Source of the DNA: Emiliania huxleyi CCMP1516
Taxonomy: Eukaryota; Haptophyta; Isochrysidales; Noelaerhabdaceae
Direction of reading: 5' to 3'
DNA: 64,000 nucleotides
Assembly: GCF_000372725.1 (NCBI RefSeq)
Contig: NW_005200250.1
Coordinates: 279,007 to 343,006 of the forward strand
In this document: positions 38,666-48,465 of the stretch, piece by piece
How positions within the stretch are numbered: the stretch's first letter is position 1
Layout of the letters: every line of letters starts with the position of its first letter
Notes under the pieces: generated by a model
Database searches by the model: none
The model's input: the letters and a program-made list of their open reading frames with translations, nothing else
What the model was told of the DNA's origin: nothing
Translations under genes and position numbers: made by a program

Positions 38666-40239
38666 ATGCGCGCCGCCACCATCCTCGCCTTTCTGCACGG
38701 CGTCTCTCTGGGCGTGCTCTGGGAGTGCGCCTCGATGGCGGTCCTCATCGCCGCCTCGATCGTCGAGTACAGCCTCGGCACCCTCTCGATGGCGGTGGTG
38801 TTTGTGGGCATCGCCTGCGGCGCGTTCGCCTGCGCGCGGCAGGCGCAGCTCGCCCGGCCGCTGCTGAGCATCCTCGCCTTCCGGCTGAGCGCCCAGTGCG
38901 CGATGACGTTTGGCACCGGATCGGTGCTCCTAGCGACGCTCCTGCACGACACGCCGGCCTGCACCTCGTCGACGATCCGTTCGAGCGCGTGGCGGGCGCC
39001 GCTCGTGCCGCTGCTGCGCGGCGTGCTGCCGCCGCGCCTGCTGCGCCGCATCTTCGGCGTCGTGCCGCCGCGCGCGCCTCCCTTCCTCCGCCTGCTCGCC
39101 GCGGTGCTCTCCCACGAGTGGCTCGGCTGGGTCCCTTCCCTCGGGCTGCCGTCGGCGCGGCCAGTAGCACTAGCAAGCAGCTCTTCTGTCGCCCCTCCCC
39201 TCGGCCCGCCCTCGGCGTGGCGCGCCGCCCAACCCGCGCCTCCCTCTGCCTCTGTGCCACCCAACCCCGCCCACCCCGCCGACACCCTCGCCGCAGGCGT
39301 TTGCTCTGCCCGGCACCATCTCCTTCCGCCCCTCGCCACACATGCGCGGAGGCAGCCTCGCCACCGGCGGCGGCGGAGGCGAGGGCGGCTGGCTCGCCGT
39401 GCGCGAGCTCGCCGGCGTGTACACGTACGGCTGCTACGACAGCGTCCACGCCGACCGCGCGTACATCTTCCGTTACAAGGTGCAGCACACACACCATGCT
39501 CTCTGCGCTCGGCTCGCACGTCCCGTCGATGCCTCCCACCCTGACCCGGACGCCAGCCTCCCGCCCCCAGCCCTGCTCCCTCCCACCCACGCCCGCTCGC
39601 CCGCGCCAGGCCTTTTGGATCCGCCCCGCCGCCGCCGACCTGCTGCACACCTCTGGCTCCCTCCTGCTCAAGATGGTCCAGATGCGGCACCGCGCACGCC
39701 GCCCCGAGGCGTGAACAGCGTCTCTTCACAGGATCAGCTGTGAACAGGTCCTGATGCACGCGTACGCCGCCCTCTTCATGCTCCTCGCGCAGCCTAACCA
39801 CAGGGACGCCTTCGCCGCCGAGCTGCGCCGCCGCGTCGACCGCGTACGGCGGAGGGTGGCGCCCCGTCCGCCCGTCCGCCGCATCGCGATCGAGCCCGGC
39901 GACGTCTGCGCCTTTTGCCACGAGGAGCTGCTGCAGCCTCCGCCACGCGAGATCTCTGCCGAGGTCCACTCGCACCGCGGCACCAGCACACCGGGGCTGG
40001 TGCACCGAGCCGCGGCGGCGGCGGCCACGTCTGCTGAGGCGGTACTGGCGGCCGCCGTGAGCCTCGCGCTGCGGCGGCGGTGGGCGGCACCTCCGCCGGC
40101 CGGAGGAGGGGGCGAGCCGGGAGGAGGGTGCGAGCATTGCGTGTACTGCCGCTGGGGCTGCGGCCGCGCCGTGCACCGCGATTGCGCGGCGCGGTGGGGG
40201 CGAGACGCGTGCGTCTTTTGCTGGGCGCCGATGAGCTGA
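38666..40239 (+). CDS. Membrane protein with C-terminal RING-like zinc finger, four exons
   Basis: Exons 38666-39163, 39297-39479, 39610-39708 and 39748-40239 are all phase 0 and give 423 residues. The first exon has several hydrophobic helices (MRAATILAFLHGVSLGVLWE, SMAVVFVGIACGAFACARQA), suggesting a multipass N-terminus. The C-terminus has a cysteine/histidine pattern CAFC ... CVYCRWGCGRAVHRDCAARW ... CVFC, which is a RING variant similar to the one in ZSWIM2-type ubiquitin ligases (WGCG-x-H-x2-C). It may therefore be a membrane-embedded E3 ligase (inference). The third intron (39709-39747) is only 39 nt and starts with GC. No SWIM domain is evident. Confidence 0.68.
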
Positions 40240-40352
40240 CCCTCGCGCGATTTTCGGCTGTGGCGGCCGCAGCAGCGACTGGCGCTCAGGGCGTGGTGAG
40301 GGGTGGAGCGAGCCCGTGCGCATGATCCGTCTCGTTCTCGCCTATGATGTGC

Positions 40353-40354
<2 letters not shown>

Positions 40355-40394
<40 letters not shown>
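40355..40394. repeat. GT microsatellite
   Basis: About twenty GT dinucleotides lie 120 bp downstream of the RING-like gene. Confidence 0.95.
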
Positions 40395-40395
<1 letters not shown>

Positions 40396-40550
40396 GTGTG
40401 TCTTGGGCGTGTATCGCGTGTGCTGTGTGCATTTTTTCAGAGAGCAGCTTATCGCCGCGAGGCCCGGGCGCTTCCCCATCCCCTTCCGCGCTGGTTCGGG
40501 TACATCTACCTACTACCAACTACCAACGGCTGGGCTCTAGCGTCGTGTTT

Positions 40551-40735
40551 TGATCTCTCGGGGAAGTGTGGGCGCCCGCCCGCCGCCTCTGGAGGGGGGT
40601 CGGCAGCACCCGCGCTTCTTGTCGGAGTGGAACCTGTCGAAGAGCTGTCCAAGCTCGCAGGAGCTGCACTGCCACCTGGGCCAGGAGGTGTCAGTAGGCT
40701 GAAGCACCCGACCAGAAGCAGCATTCCGATGCTGT
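40551..40735 (-). CDS. Possible small secreted Cys-rich protein
   Basis: On the minus strand an ATG at about 40735 opens a hydrophobic leader (MLLLVGCFSLLTPPGP). Just after it a CAG acceptor-like site precedes, in another frame, WQCSSCELGQLFDRFHSDKK and RGCCRPPSRGGG to a TAG near 40551. If an intron or frame change joins these, the result is a small Cys-rich protein. The evidence is compositional only, and it may be chance. Confidence 0.22.
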
Positions 40736-40804
40736 GAGCAGGTGGTGGTGTGGCTCCACGTGTTTGGCTTTTGGTGACGGCCGCCGGAGAGGTTGACCTT
40801 GACG

Positions 40805-40920
40805 GGCGCGAAATAAATAAATAAAAACGGACACCTATCTCTACGTACTGCCTAGGTGGCTGCCTACTGGTGAGATGGGTAAAAAGGATAAGGAACACAG
40901 GTCCCCGCCCTTGACGGGCG
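40805..40920 (-). repeat. Repeat family C copy
   Basis: AAATAAATAAATAAAAACGG then ACACCTATC... and GGTGAGATGGGTAAAAAGGA, then CAGGTCCCCGCCC match the 32815 copy in the same orientation and the 25520 fragment inverted. Confidence 0.6.
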
Positions 40921-41052
40921 CGAAATCGCGCCGCAGTGTTTTTTTACTTGGCTCCACGTCACATAACGCGCGCTCTCGAGAACACCTCCACGCGACGAGG
41001 CGGCGCGGGAGCCGTCTATAGAAGTGGTTACCGTACGATATGAGAACAAATT

Positions 41053-42669
41053 TCAGTCGGCGCATCGGCCCTCGGGGTGGGCGGCCCCCCGGCCGCCGCC
41101 CTCGCCCTCGTACCCGCCCTCCAGCGCAAGCAGCGTCCCCATCAGCGTCATGATTCTGTCGAGGTCCCCGCTCGCCTCCGCCTCTGCCATCTCCGCCTTG
41201 AGCTGCGCGATCTTGCGGCTCGGCCGGTTCATCATACCGATCCCGTCCTCGTCGTAGTCCTCCTCCTCCTCCTCCCCTCTCCCCTCGTCGCCCTCCGCCC
41301 CCGTCATCGTCGGCGGAGGCGCGCGGGCGCCAGCTGCCGCCTTCGCCTCCCACGTCTTGAGGTGCGTGTCCGGCTTGGCGGTGGCGGCTCGCCGGTCGTC
41401 GACGGCGCGGTCCGGCTCGCAGCCGTTCAGAGGGCGCGAGCAGACGAGCGCAAAATGGCGGCCGGTGGCGGCGGCGAGCCGGATGCGCCCAAAGCCCACC
41501 TCGGCGAGCGCCGCCGCCGGCCCGCCTCCCGGCACCCCCTCGGCGGTCTGCCAGTCCGCGTAGGCGTCGAGGTACGGCTCGGTGGAGCGGATGAGCGAGA
41601 AGAGGAGCGGGTTGGAGCGCAGCTTCGAGAAGCCCTCCTGGCGCGCAACGTACGGGGCGCCTGAGCCTCCTCGGCCCTCCCTCATGGCGCGGCGGCGGGC
41701 GCGGCGGCGGGGCGCAGGGGCGGGCGCGCGCCGTGGCGAAGTCCATCTCTGTGACCCAGAGCTGTCCGCCCGGGCGGAGGATGCGGTGCGCCTCGGCGAA
41801 GATGTCTCCCGCAGCGGCGGGCGGCAGCTCGTGCATCACGAGGGACAACTGCACCACGTCCACCGAGCAGGCGGCCAGGCCGGTGGCTGCGGCGTCGGCG
41901 TGCAGGAGCGAGATGCGGCCGTCAGGCTCGAGGGGCTGCACCCACCGACGGCGCTCCTCCTCCTCTAGCTCCAGCAGCCGCCGGCCGACGGCGAGGAAGT
42001 GAGGCGACAGGTCGACGCCGACGACCGAGCCCGCCTGCGGGTGCGCCGCGGCCAGCCGGCGAGTCGAGATGCCAGAGCCGCAGCCGAGGTCGACGAGGGA
42101 GCCGCCGGCCGGACACTCCGCGCCGAGCGAGGCGAGCGCCTCGTCAAAGGCGCCGCGGAAGGCCTGATCGGGCGGCGCGAGCGGTGAGATGGATCAGGCG
42201 ACGGGTGAGATGAATCGGGCGGCGCGAGCGGTGTGGATAAAGGGGCGGCGGCGGGCGCCTCCTCGCCACGCTCTCCAAACTCAGGAAAGTTGCGCGCTCC
42301 GACGGCGCGCGATGCGATCTCGCCCTCCCACGCGGCGTCCCAGCACAGGTTGCCCTGCTCGTAGGCGTGAAAAGGCCTCCGGTAGTACTCTGGGATCGCC
42401 ACAGCCGAATCGTCCTCGCTGAGACGCCAAGGGCCGCGCGCCTTGATCCAGTCGAGCGCGTCGCGCCAAGGCACGCCGTTCCGTTCAGCGGTCTCTACCA
42501 TCGTGCGCTGTGCCTGCGGCACGAGAACCGCCTTGTACAGCGGCGAGCTCAGGGCCGCATCGAGCAGCGCCCGGCCGATGTCGATCCCACCGCCTCGCAT
42601 CGCCAAGCCACGAGAGCGCGGCGGCGGCGGCCTGAGCAGGCTCTGCAGCGTGACGAGGAGGGCGAGCAT
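41053..42669 (-). CDS. Plastid-type SAM-dependent methyltransferase, three exons
   Basis: Exons 42669-42259, 42163-41728 and 41660-41053 give 484 residues; both introns (95 and 67 nt) have GC donors. The N-terminus is hydrophobic then basic (MLALLVTLQSLLRPPPPRSR), as for a bipartite plastid-targeting sequence. The segment SPLYKAVLVPQAQRTMVETA with AERNGVPWRDALDWIK is typical of a plant and algal chloroplast methyltransferase family. Rossmann motif I is SLVDLGCGSGISTRRLA; later motifs are LLHADAAATGLAACSVDVVQ and HRILRPGGQLWVTEMDF. The region after motif IV (SNPLLFSLIRSTEPYLDAYA) follows the same family. The acidic C-terminal ~100 residues are an extension of unknown role. The methyl acceptor is unknown. 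Confidence 0.82.
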
Positions 42670-42949
42670 GCCGGCGCTATCGACTCCCGGATAAAGAATT
42701 TCGAGTACGGGCGTGCCGTCCCTCCCATCCTGCGTCGCCCATCTCTCCCTGGATGATGACTGCTCTATTTATTTATGTCTCCCATCCCGCCTGGGCGTTT
42801 TATTTCTTTTTTCATCGAGCCGCTTTTCACCACGTTGGGGCCGCTCGTTAGTATATATTCACAGTCCCCGGGGTGGTTACGCGCAGTGTCCAACGCTGCG
42901 CTGCTCCCCAATGCGCGCACGAGAGGCGAGACGCCCCCGGGCGCCGCCG

Positions 42950-44076
42950 TCAGGCGGGTTGTAGCGAGGCCTTCTCGTCGTCCTCGTCGTCCGCCTCCGC
43001 CTCGCTGCACTTCACCGGCGTGGGCCTGCTCGCCAGGTTGGAGCGCGCGCGTGCGTACGCCGCCCCTCCGAGCAGCGACGTGCCGCAGCCGACGACCGCC
43101 TGCCACGAGGATGCCTCGTGCAGCACGGCGATGCCAAAGGCGACGACGACGAACTTGTTGAGGTTGGCGAGGACCATGAAGGTGGTCGCGGTCACGTACG
43201 CCTGCGCGTTGATGCCCGCCCACGAGATTGCGACGGCGTTGACGCACGAGGCGAGCAGCAGCATCCCGTCCGCAGTGGACAGGCGGGCGAGGAGCCGCCA
43301 CTGCGGCACCTCGCCGGTGCAATAGACGAGCACCGACATGGGGAGGAGGGAGACGACGTTGTTGAGCAGCATCAGCCCCGTCTTGTTGATGTCCACCGGC
43401 TCCACCGCAATCATCCTCCGCTGGAGCAGCCTCTCGAGCACGCCCGCCGTCATGTTGAACGCCATCCACGCCACGCCGGTGGGCGAGAAGGCGACGTCGT
43501 TGGAGACGTAGAGCCCGACGCCGCCGAGGATGAGCAGCAGCGAGAGGATGGTCGCGCCGTCCACCTCTATCCGCTCGCCCGTGATGACCCCCTCGATGGC
43601 CATCGAGACGAGCGGCGCCACGTTGCGGAGCACGACAATAGCGCCCATCGACGAGTGGCGCAGCGCGAGCATGCTGGACGTGAGCATGGCGGTGAAGAGC
43701 CACGGCACCGTCACGCTCCACCGAATCACGTGCCTGCACGCACCGGCCGCAGGCCTGTCACACGAGGCGCGGCGAGGGCCGGCCGCCGCCGGGAAGCGGG
43801 CACTGGAGCGAGCCAAAGTGCAACCCGCATGGCGCGACGCAGAGAATGCCGGCGGTGAAGGCCATCTGGATCATCACGACCGTGATCGGCAGATGCACCG
43901 CGCGTAGCACCTGCGGCGAGACGCGGGGTGGCGTTATCGCGTGCGTGCGTCTCGCGTGGCGTCGTGCGCGGGCCAGGCGGCGGCGCCATCTTGTTGATAA
44001 TCATCATCCCGGCGGAGCAAGCCATGAAGAATACGCACGACAGCACCAGCGCCGCGGCGGCGGTGGCTCGCGCCAT
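42950..44076 (-). CDS. Nucleotide-sugar/triose-phosphate-type transporter (DMT superfamily), three exons
   Basis: Exons 44076-43987, 43910-43804 and 43733-42950 give 326 residues, the usual length for Golgi nucleotide-sugar transporters. The first exon carries CVFFMACSAGMMIINKM, where the Asn-Lys pair after the first helix is typical. The second adds LPITVVMIQMAFTAGILCVA. The third contains RHSSMGAIVVLRNVAPLVSM, LGGVGLYVSNDVAFSP and NLNKFVVVAFGIAVLHEASS, all matching GDP-mannose/GDP-fucose-type carriers. About ten membrane helices are expected. The C-terminus ends in an acidic stretch (EAEADDEDDEKASLQ). The first intron has a GC donor and the second a GT donor. It likely imports an activated sugar into the Golgi for glycan synthesis. 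Confidence 0.85.
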
Positions 44077-45265
44077 GGTGGATGCCACGAGGGCTAGCAC
44101 GGAGGGCGCCACGGAGCGCCACGGAGGAAGCGGTGTTCGCTGGACCGGCACCCGCGCAAAGTTCTCGTGCCAACGCTTCCGGGGTCGTGCGAAAACCAGG
44201 TTCGTTGTGAAGAGCTGGGGCGCGCCACCCAAGAGCCTAGGTAGGTGCGGATCGGCAAGAGCGCAATCGATCTTTTTGCCCTCTATCACCTTGGGTTGTA
44301 AGAACTTGAAACACACCACGCAGGGGCACAGCAAGCACGGATAGCCGTTGAGGAGAAAGGCCGTAAGGTGTATGCGCAGCCACGGCCGTGTTGCGGTGGG
44401 CGCGCCACCTCCCGCGAGCGCGGCGGGATCGGAATTGCGGCCGGAGGGAAGGGCGAGCCGCCGCCGCCGCCGCCATATACCATCAGCGACGACGACCGCG
44501 GCTCGCCCCAAACGCCAGGCGCTGGATCGGCAGTAGGGCTTGGGCGGCGCAGCGTAGGCCTCGAGCCACACGAGTCGCCGACAACCCCCCCTCATCGACG
44601 TGATGGCCGCACCCGCTGCCGGCCGATGCAAGCTGCCGCCTCCACCGCACCAGCGATACTGGCCGCGGCTCGCCGCCACGCGCCGGCTCGGAAGAGGGGC
44701 TATCGGCGGCGCAGCAGAGCGGCATGCGTCGTCATTCGAGCAGCACCAGGTCCCCTCTTCGACGTGACGGCCGCTCCCGGAGCCGGCCGGTGCGCGCCCG
44801 ACCCACGCCCCCTCTCGCACCCCCCCCGACCCCCCTGCGCGGCGCCCCCTCCACTGCGCGCCGGCTCGAGCGCCTATTGCCAAATCGCGACTTTCGAGCG
44901 CAGTGCGTGCGCCCCACACGTCACGCGAGCGCAGGAGAGTTTGCGGCAGGGCAGTACCGTGTACTAGCCGGAGGCATCGCGCCGAAAACCCCGCGCATTC
45001 CGCCCCAACAGAGGCTGCAGGAGGCTGAAGGAGGCAGGTGGCCAATAGCGACCATCGTTACGAAATGTAGCCTCTCCGGGAGGTCTCCAAGCTGTCTTGG
45101 GTGGTAGAATGTACGTCGGCACTTTATATGACAGGAGAAAAGACGAGCACTTGTTGTGTGTTGTGTGTTGTGGTGGTGTGCGGTGTGCGGGGTGTGTGTG
45201 TGTTGTGCGTTGTGTGTTGCGTGTTGTGCGGCGGGCGGTGTTGTGCGATGGGCGGCAGCGGGTGA
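44077..45265. other. Intergenic, no supported gene
   Basis: The transporter frame stays open upstream to 45045 by composition, but this part lacks family similarity and is not annotated. A CA/GT-rich simple stretch lies at 45150-45250. The rest shows no repeats or motifs. Confidence 0.45.
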
Positions 45266-46339
45266 GTGAGGGCGGCTATTCTCCCCCAAGGCAGGCAAGG
45301 ATACGCAGTCCCTCGTGTCGCGCGTGTAAGTCCCGGTTGCCGTGCGCGCCAGCGCGTGTGGCCGCGTACCTTAGCTAAGATACGCGCGCACGGGCGTGGG
45401 TGGGTAAAAACGGGTCACTTTGCGGGGTTTGCCGCCTGTGCACTTGGGCCGGCCAGCCTCGACCCCGCCACGGTCAGCTGGAAGGACTACATGCAGCAGG
45501 GCATCGAGACGGGAATCAAGTTTGCGGCCGCGGGCGCCGGCGTCGCCAGCGGCGAGACCGACCCGTCGGCCGACTTCGGCGACCTTGTGGCGCAGACGGC
45601 CGACGACTTTGGCGCTCTGAACCACGTGCGGGATGTTGTGGCCGAGCGGTCCAGCGGCGAGGACATCGACCCCTTCAGCATCGCCCGCCCCCCTCTCTCC
45701 CCGTCTCCGCCGCCTCCCTCTGACGACGCAAGGCCCTACCTCTCGCCCTCGCCGCCTCCCTCCTCGCCGCCACCGCCAGGGTGCGAGCTGCTGGGCTGCG
45801 AGCGGTGGACCTGCTGGTTGACCAAGCCTTTGTGGCCTTGCCCTCCCCTCGGCCCGTGGCCGCAGCCACCGTGCTGCAGCAGCGAGGAGGCCACCGAAGA
45901 GACCAAGTTTGTGCCCCGCACCGGGCGAACCATCGACCCCGGCTTCAACGGCGGCAGCAACAGTGACCACACCTCGTCGCCGCCGCCGCCCTCCCCCTCG
46001 CCGCCGCCGCCTCCGCCGTCGCCCTCGCCGCCTCCTCCGCCGCCGTCGCCCTCGCCGCCGCCTCCGCCGCCGGAGGACAACTGGGCGATCCAGGAGGTTG
46101 ACGGCAAGAAGTGCGGCTCGCCCGATATTGCTGAGAAGCTCGAGATGCCGCTGGACCGGCCATGGACCTGCAAGCAGACGTGCCTCAACTACGCCAACGA
46201 CCAGTTCCCCTCTTATCGCAAGAGGGACTTTTGCTGCCAGTACAAGCCCGGCAAATGCCAGATCTCGGAGCCCACCTACGACCGCATGCTCCCCGAGGCT
46301 TCGTCGAAGCACACCGCGTTCTTCTTCCAGTGGAACTGA
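45266..46339 (+). CDS. Secreted Pro-rich (SPPPP) protein with Cys-rich C-terminus
   Basis: The well-supported coding part begins by about 45415. After a possible hydrophobic leader (HFAGFAACALGPASL) comes a segment SWKDYMQQGIETGIKFAAAG, then two Pro-rich blocks. The larger (about 45975-46075) is a run of SPSPPPPPP units as in extensins and pherophorins. Between the blocks is a short Cys-rich piece (CELLGCERWTCWLTKPLWPC). The C-terminal ~85 residues form a Cys-rich domain (KKCGSPDIAEKLEM, CKQTCLNYANDQFPSYRKRD, FCCQYKPGKCQIS). This layout resembles algal cell-wall or scale hydroxyproline-rich glycoproteins. SPPPP runs are classical substrates of prolyl 4-hydroxylases such as the one at 36459-38486. 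The start codon is uncertain, and an upstream signal exon may exist. Confidence 0.65.
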   Translation: MRAAILPQGRQGYAVPRVARVSPGCRARQRVWPRTLAKIRAHGRGWVKTGHFAGFAACALGPASLDPATVSWKDYMQQGIETGIKFAAAGAGVASGETDPSADFGDLVAQTADDFGALNHVRDVVAERSSGEDIDPFSIARPPLSPSPPPPSDDARPYLSPSPPPSSPPPPGCELLGCERWTCWLTKPLWPCPPLGPWPQPPCCSSEEATEETKFVPRTGRTIDPGFNGGSNSDHTSSPPPPSPSPPPPPPSPSPPPPPPSPSPPPPPPEDNWAIQEVDGKKCGSPDIAEKLEMPLDRPWTCKQTCLNYANDQFPSYRKRDFCCQYKPGKCQISEPTYDRMLPEASSKHTAFFFQWN

Positions 46340-47270
46340 GCGCGGCGCGCAGCATGGGTTGGAGTAGACGCGCTGCCTGCGGCGCCGCCCCGCCCCCATG
46401 GACACGCCAGCTGCAAGCCGCCGTCGCAGGCCTCAATGCGCGCCGTGACCGCGGCTAGCCCCCACGGGTTCCGCCCGCACTTCTCGGTGGTCTCTCTCGA
46501 CTCTCCCCCCTTGTGGGCAGCTCTCCCGTTCGACTTTGTAATGGTGTCCCGGGGGGGGGGGGGGGGGTTCTGCTGTGTGTACGTGACGTTCGTGTTGTTC
46601 ATTAGTTCATTAATGTGTATCACAACTCCACAGCAGGCACAAACACACACAGCGCTCAACTCAACATCGCATTCCTCTTCATTCGTGTGGTGGGGGCGCG
46701 CGCGGCCGCGGAGAAGGCGGCCCGCGGTTGGGGGGCGGGTCATACCCGACACGCGCGCGCGTGTGTGTATGTGTGTGTGGGGGGGGGGTGTTGACGCTTT
46801 CCCCCTTCCGCACGTATCTTTTCTGAAGAGAACACTGCTGCGCACTTCCACCCTCCAGGTCGCACGCTAGGATCTGTGGGGGGCCGCACACACCGTCCGA
46901 ACCACACTGTGTGGTTGTCTCTCCTAGAGCGGCCCTTCACACCGTCTCTCTCTCCCCCCCCCTCCTCCTCCCATCGAGTCTTGTCAGCACAGCTTGCAGC
47001 ACAGGGGGTGCCCCCTTGTCCTAGAGCCATGAGGGGATCTTTTTAGCGAGCTGCACTTCCCCGCGCCCCACTTCTACCAGCCGGCCGGCGGGGTGCCGGC
47101 TCGCCTAGCGGCTCTCGCACGCTAGCCGCTAGGTCCTAGGATCTGACTTCACGGCGCCGACGAGTAGCGAACGGAAGCGCCCGCTGTTTCTTCTTTCTGG
47201 CTTGCCGCCGCTGCCGCATCCGCCATAGATCCCAGTCAGCGCGCCAGCCACCTCTAAGTAGAGAGCCTAG
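46340..47270. other. Intergenic with G-run
   Basis: A run of about 18 G lies at 46550-46567, with GT-rich sequence at 46750-46790. No gene with recognisable content. Confidence 0.5.
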
Positions 47271-47292
47271 ATGGGAAATACGCAAGGAGGTG

Positions 47293-47580
47293 GCATCAGA
47301 TACGCTCAAATACGCGCGTATCCAGCCTCAGAGCAAATACACACCCAAATACGCAGCCGGCAGCGGGAGGCAGAAAAAGAAAACATTTTGGGCCAAGGAC
47401 TCGGCCGCGCTGACGTCACAGACGAGACGATGCCGCCCCCGGCACCGACGCCGCTGCGCCAGCCCGGACGTCGAGCGCTGGGAGAGCGACGAGGACTCGG
47501 AGGACTCGGGAGACGAGCGCGAGGGGGATGAGCACGAGGTGGCGCTGAGCGAGGCGGCCATCCTACGGCTGATGGCGTGA
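47293..47580 (+). CDS. Small acidic hypothetical protein
   Basis: The frame ends at 47580 with a strongly acidic tail (VERWESDEDSEDSGDERE followed by ALSEAAILRLMA) after a basic stretch (GRQKKKTFWAKDS). The start is unclear because no ATG lies in frame at the 5' end, so an upstream exon or another start is needed. The repeated AAATAC words at its 5' end recur at 48010-48065. Low confidence. Confidence 0.3.
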   Translation, partial: ASDTLKYARIQPQSKYTPKYAAGSGRQKKKTFWAKDSAALTSQTRRCRPRHRRRCASPDVERWESDEDSEDSGDEREGDEHEVALSEAAILRLMA

Positions 47581-48465
47581 GCTGCCCCTCCCCCCCCCCC
47601 ACCACTGCTAGGTCCGACGGACGCCCTGCGCCTGCTTCCACCCCCCGCCGCCGAGACTCATGGCGGCGTCTCGAGAGAGCCGCCGCGCGGGGCGCGGCGC
47701 GGTCGCCGCTCCGGCGTAGAGGGCCGGGCGCAGATCTCCGGAGCCGGAGCCGGGGGGCCGCCCGTGGGGCGAGGGGAGGGCGTAGGGGCGCGGCGGGGCC
47801 CGCCCAGCGGTGAATCCGGAGGGGCCGTGGCGGGGGCGTCCCGCGTCCCGGTCCTGTGCACCGAGGAGGGGCGGCGGGGTGTGGTGCGGCGAGGTTGGTG
47901 TGCCGTCCGCCCCGCCCCCGGCCGTCCCGGAGCGTCTCCCGCCCGCCCGGCTCCGCGGGGCCCGCGAGCGGGCGTGGCGTGAGTCCGTGAGAAGAGCGTC
48001 GCCCCGCGTTGCGAGCAAGTAACTACACACAAATACGCTTGTACCCAGCCTGAGTCCAAATACACAAATTACAGACTTCAATCCCAGCATCTGGGGACTG
48101 GGCTAGATAGAGAGACGAGACGCGGCCGGTTTAGATTAGAATAAGTAAATAAAACGGACACACCAAACAAGGGGTGGGAGAAGGACAGGGTCCCCACCTG
48201 CGCGAGCAGGATCTTGGAAGGACGATCAGGGACACAGGGATTAGATAGCCACGCGCTGTTTCTTTTTTGGAAGGCGCTGCCGCCCTGTCGCTGCCGCTCG
48301 CGCATCCCGGCGCGCGCCCTTTCCCCGTCCCCCCTCCCCCACCTTTCGCGCGCGCGCAGCCGCCCTGTGCGCCGCGTCCGCTTCCTTGCGCGAGGCAAAT
48401 TCCGGCCGCCTGGCTGCTTTGAACCCGCGCCTGCCGCGCGCCGCTTCGTCAGGCGCTCTGCGACG
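47581..48465. other. Intergenic; repeat family A inverted copy
   Basis: About 48135-48245 (GTAAATAAAACGGACAC, then AGGACAGGGTCCCCACCTGC and GATCAGGGACACAGGGA) is an inverted copy of the 18745-18840 block, nearly identical to the 34680-34770 copy. The remaining GC-rich sequence precedes importin alpha and should hold its promoter. Confidence 0.6.

Noticed and set aside
43726..45045. Continuous 439-codon frame upstream of the transporter's first exon
   Set aside because: Only the part after the ATG at 44076 resembles the transporter family. The rest is open by GC composition, and extending the start would exceed the family's length.
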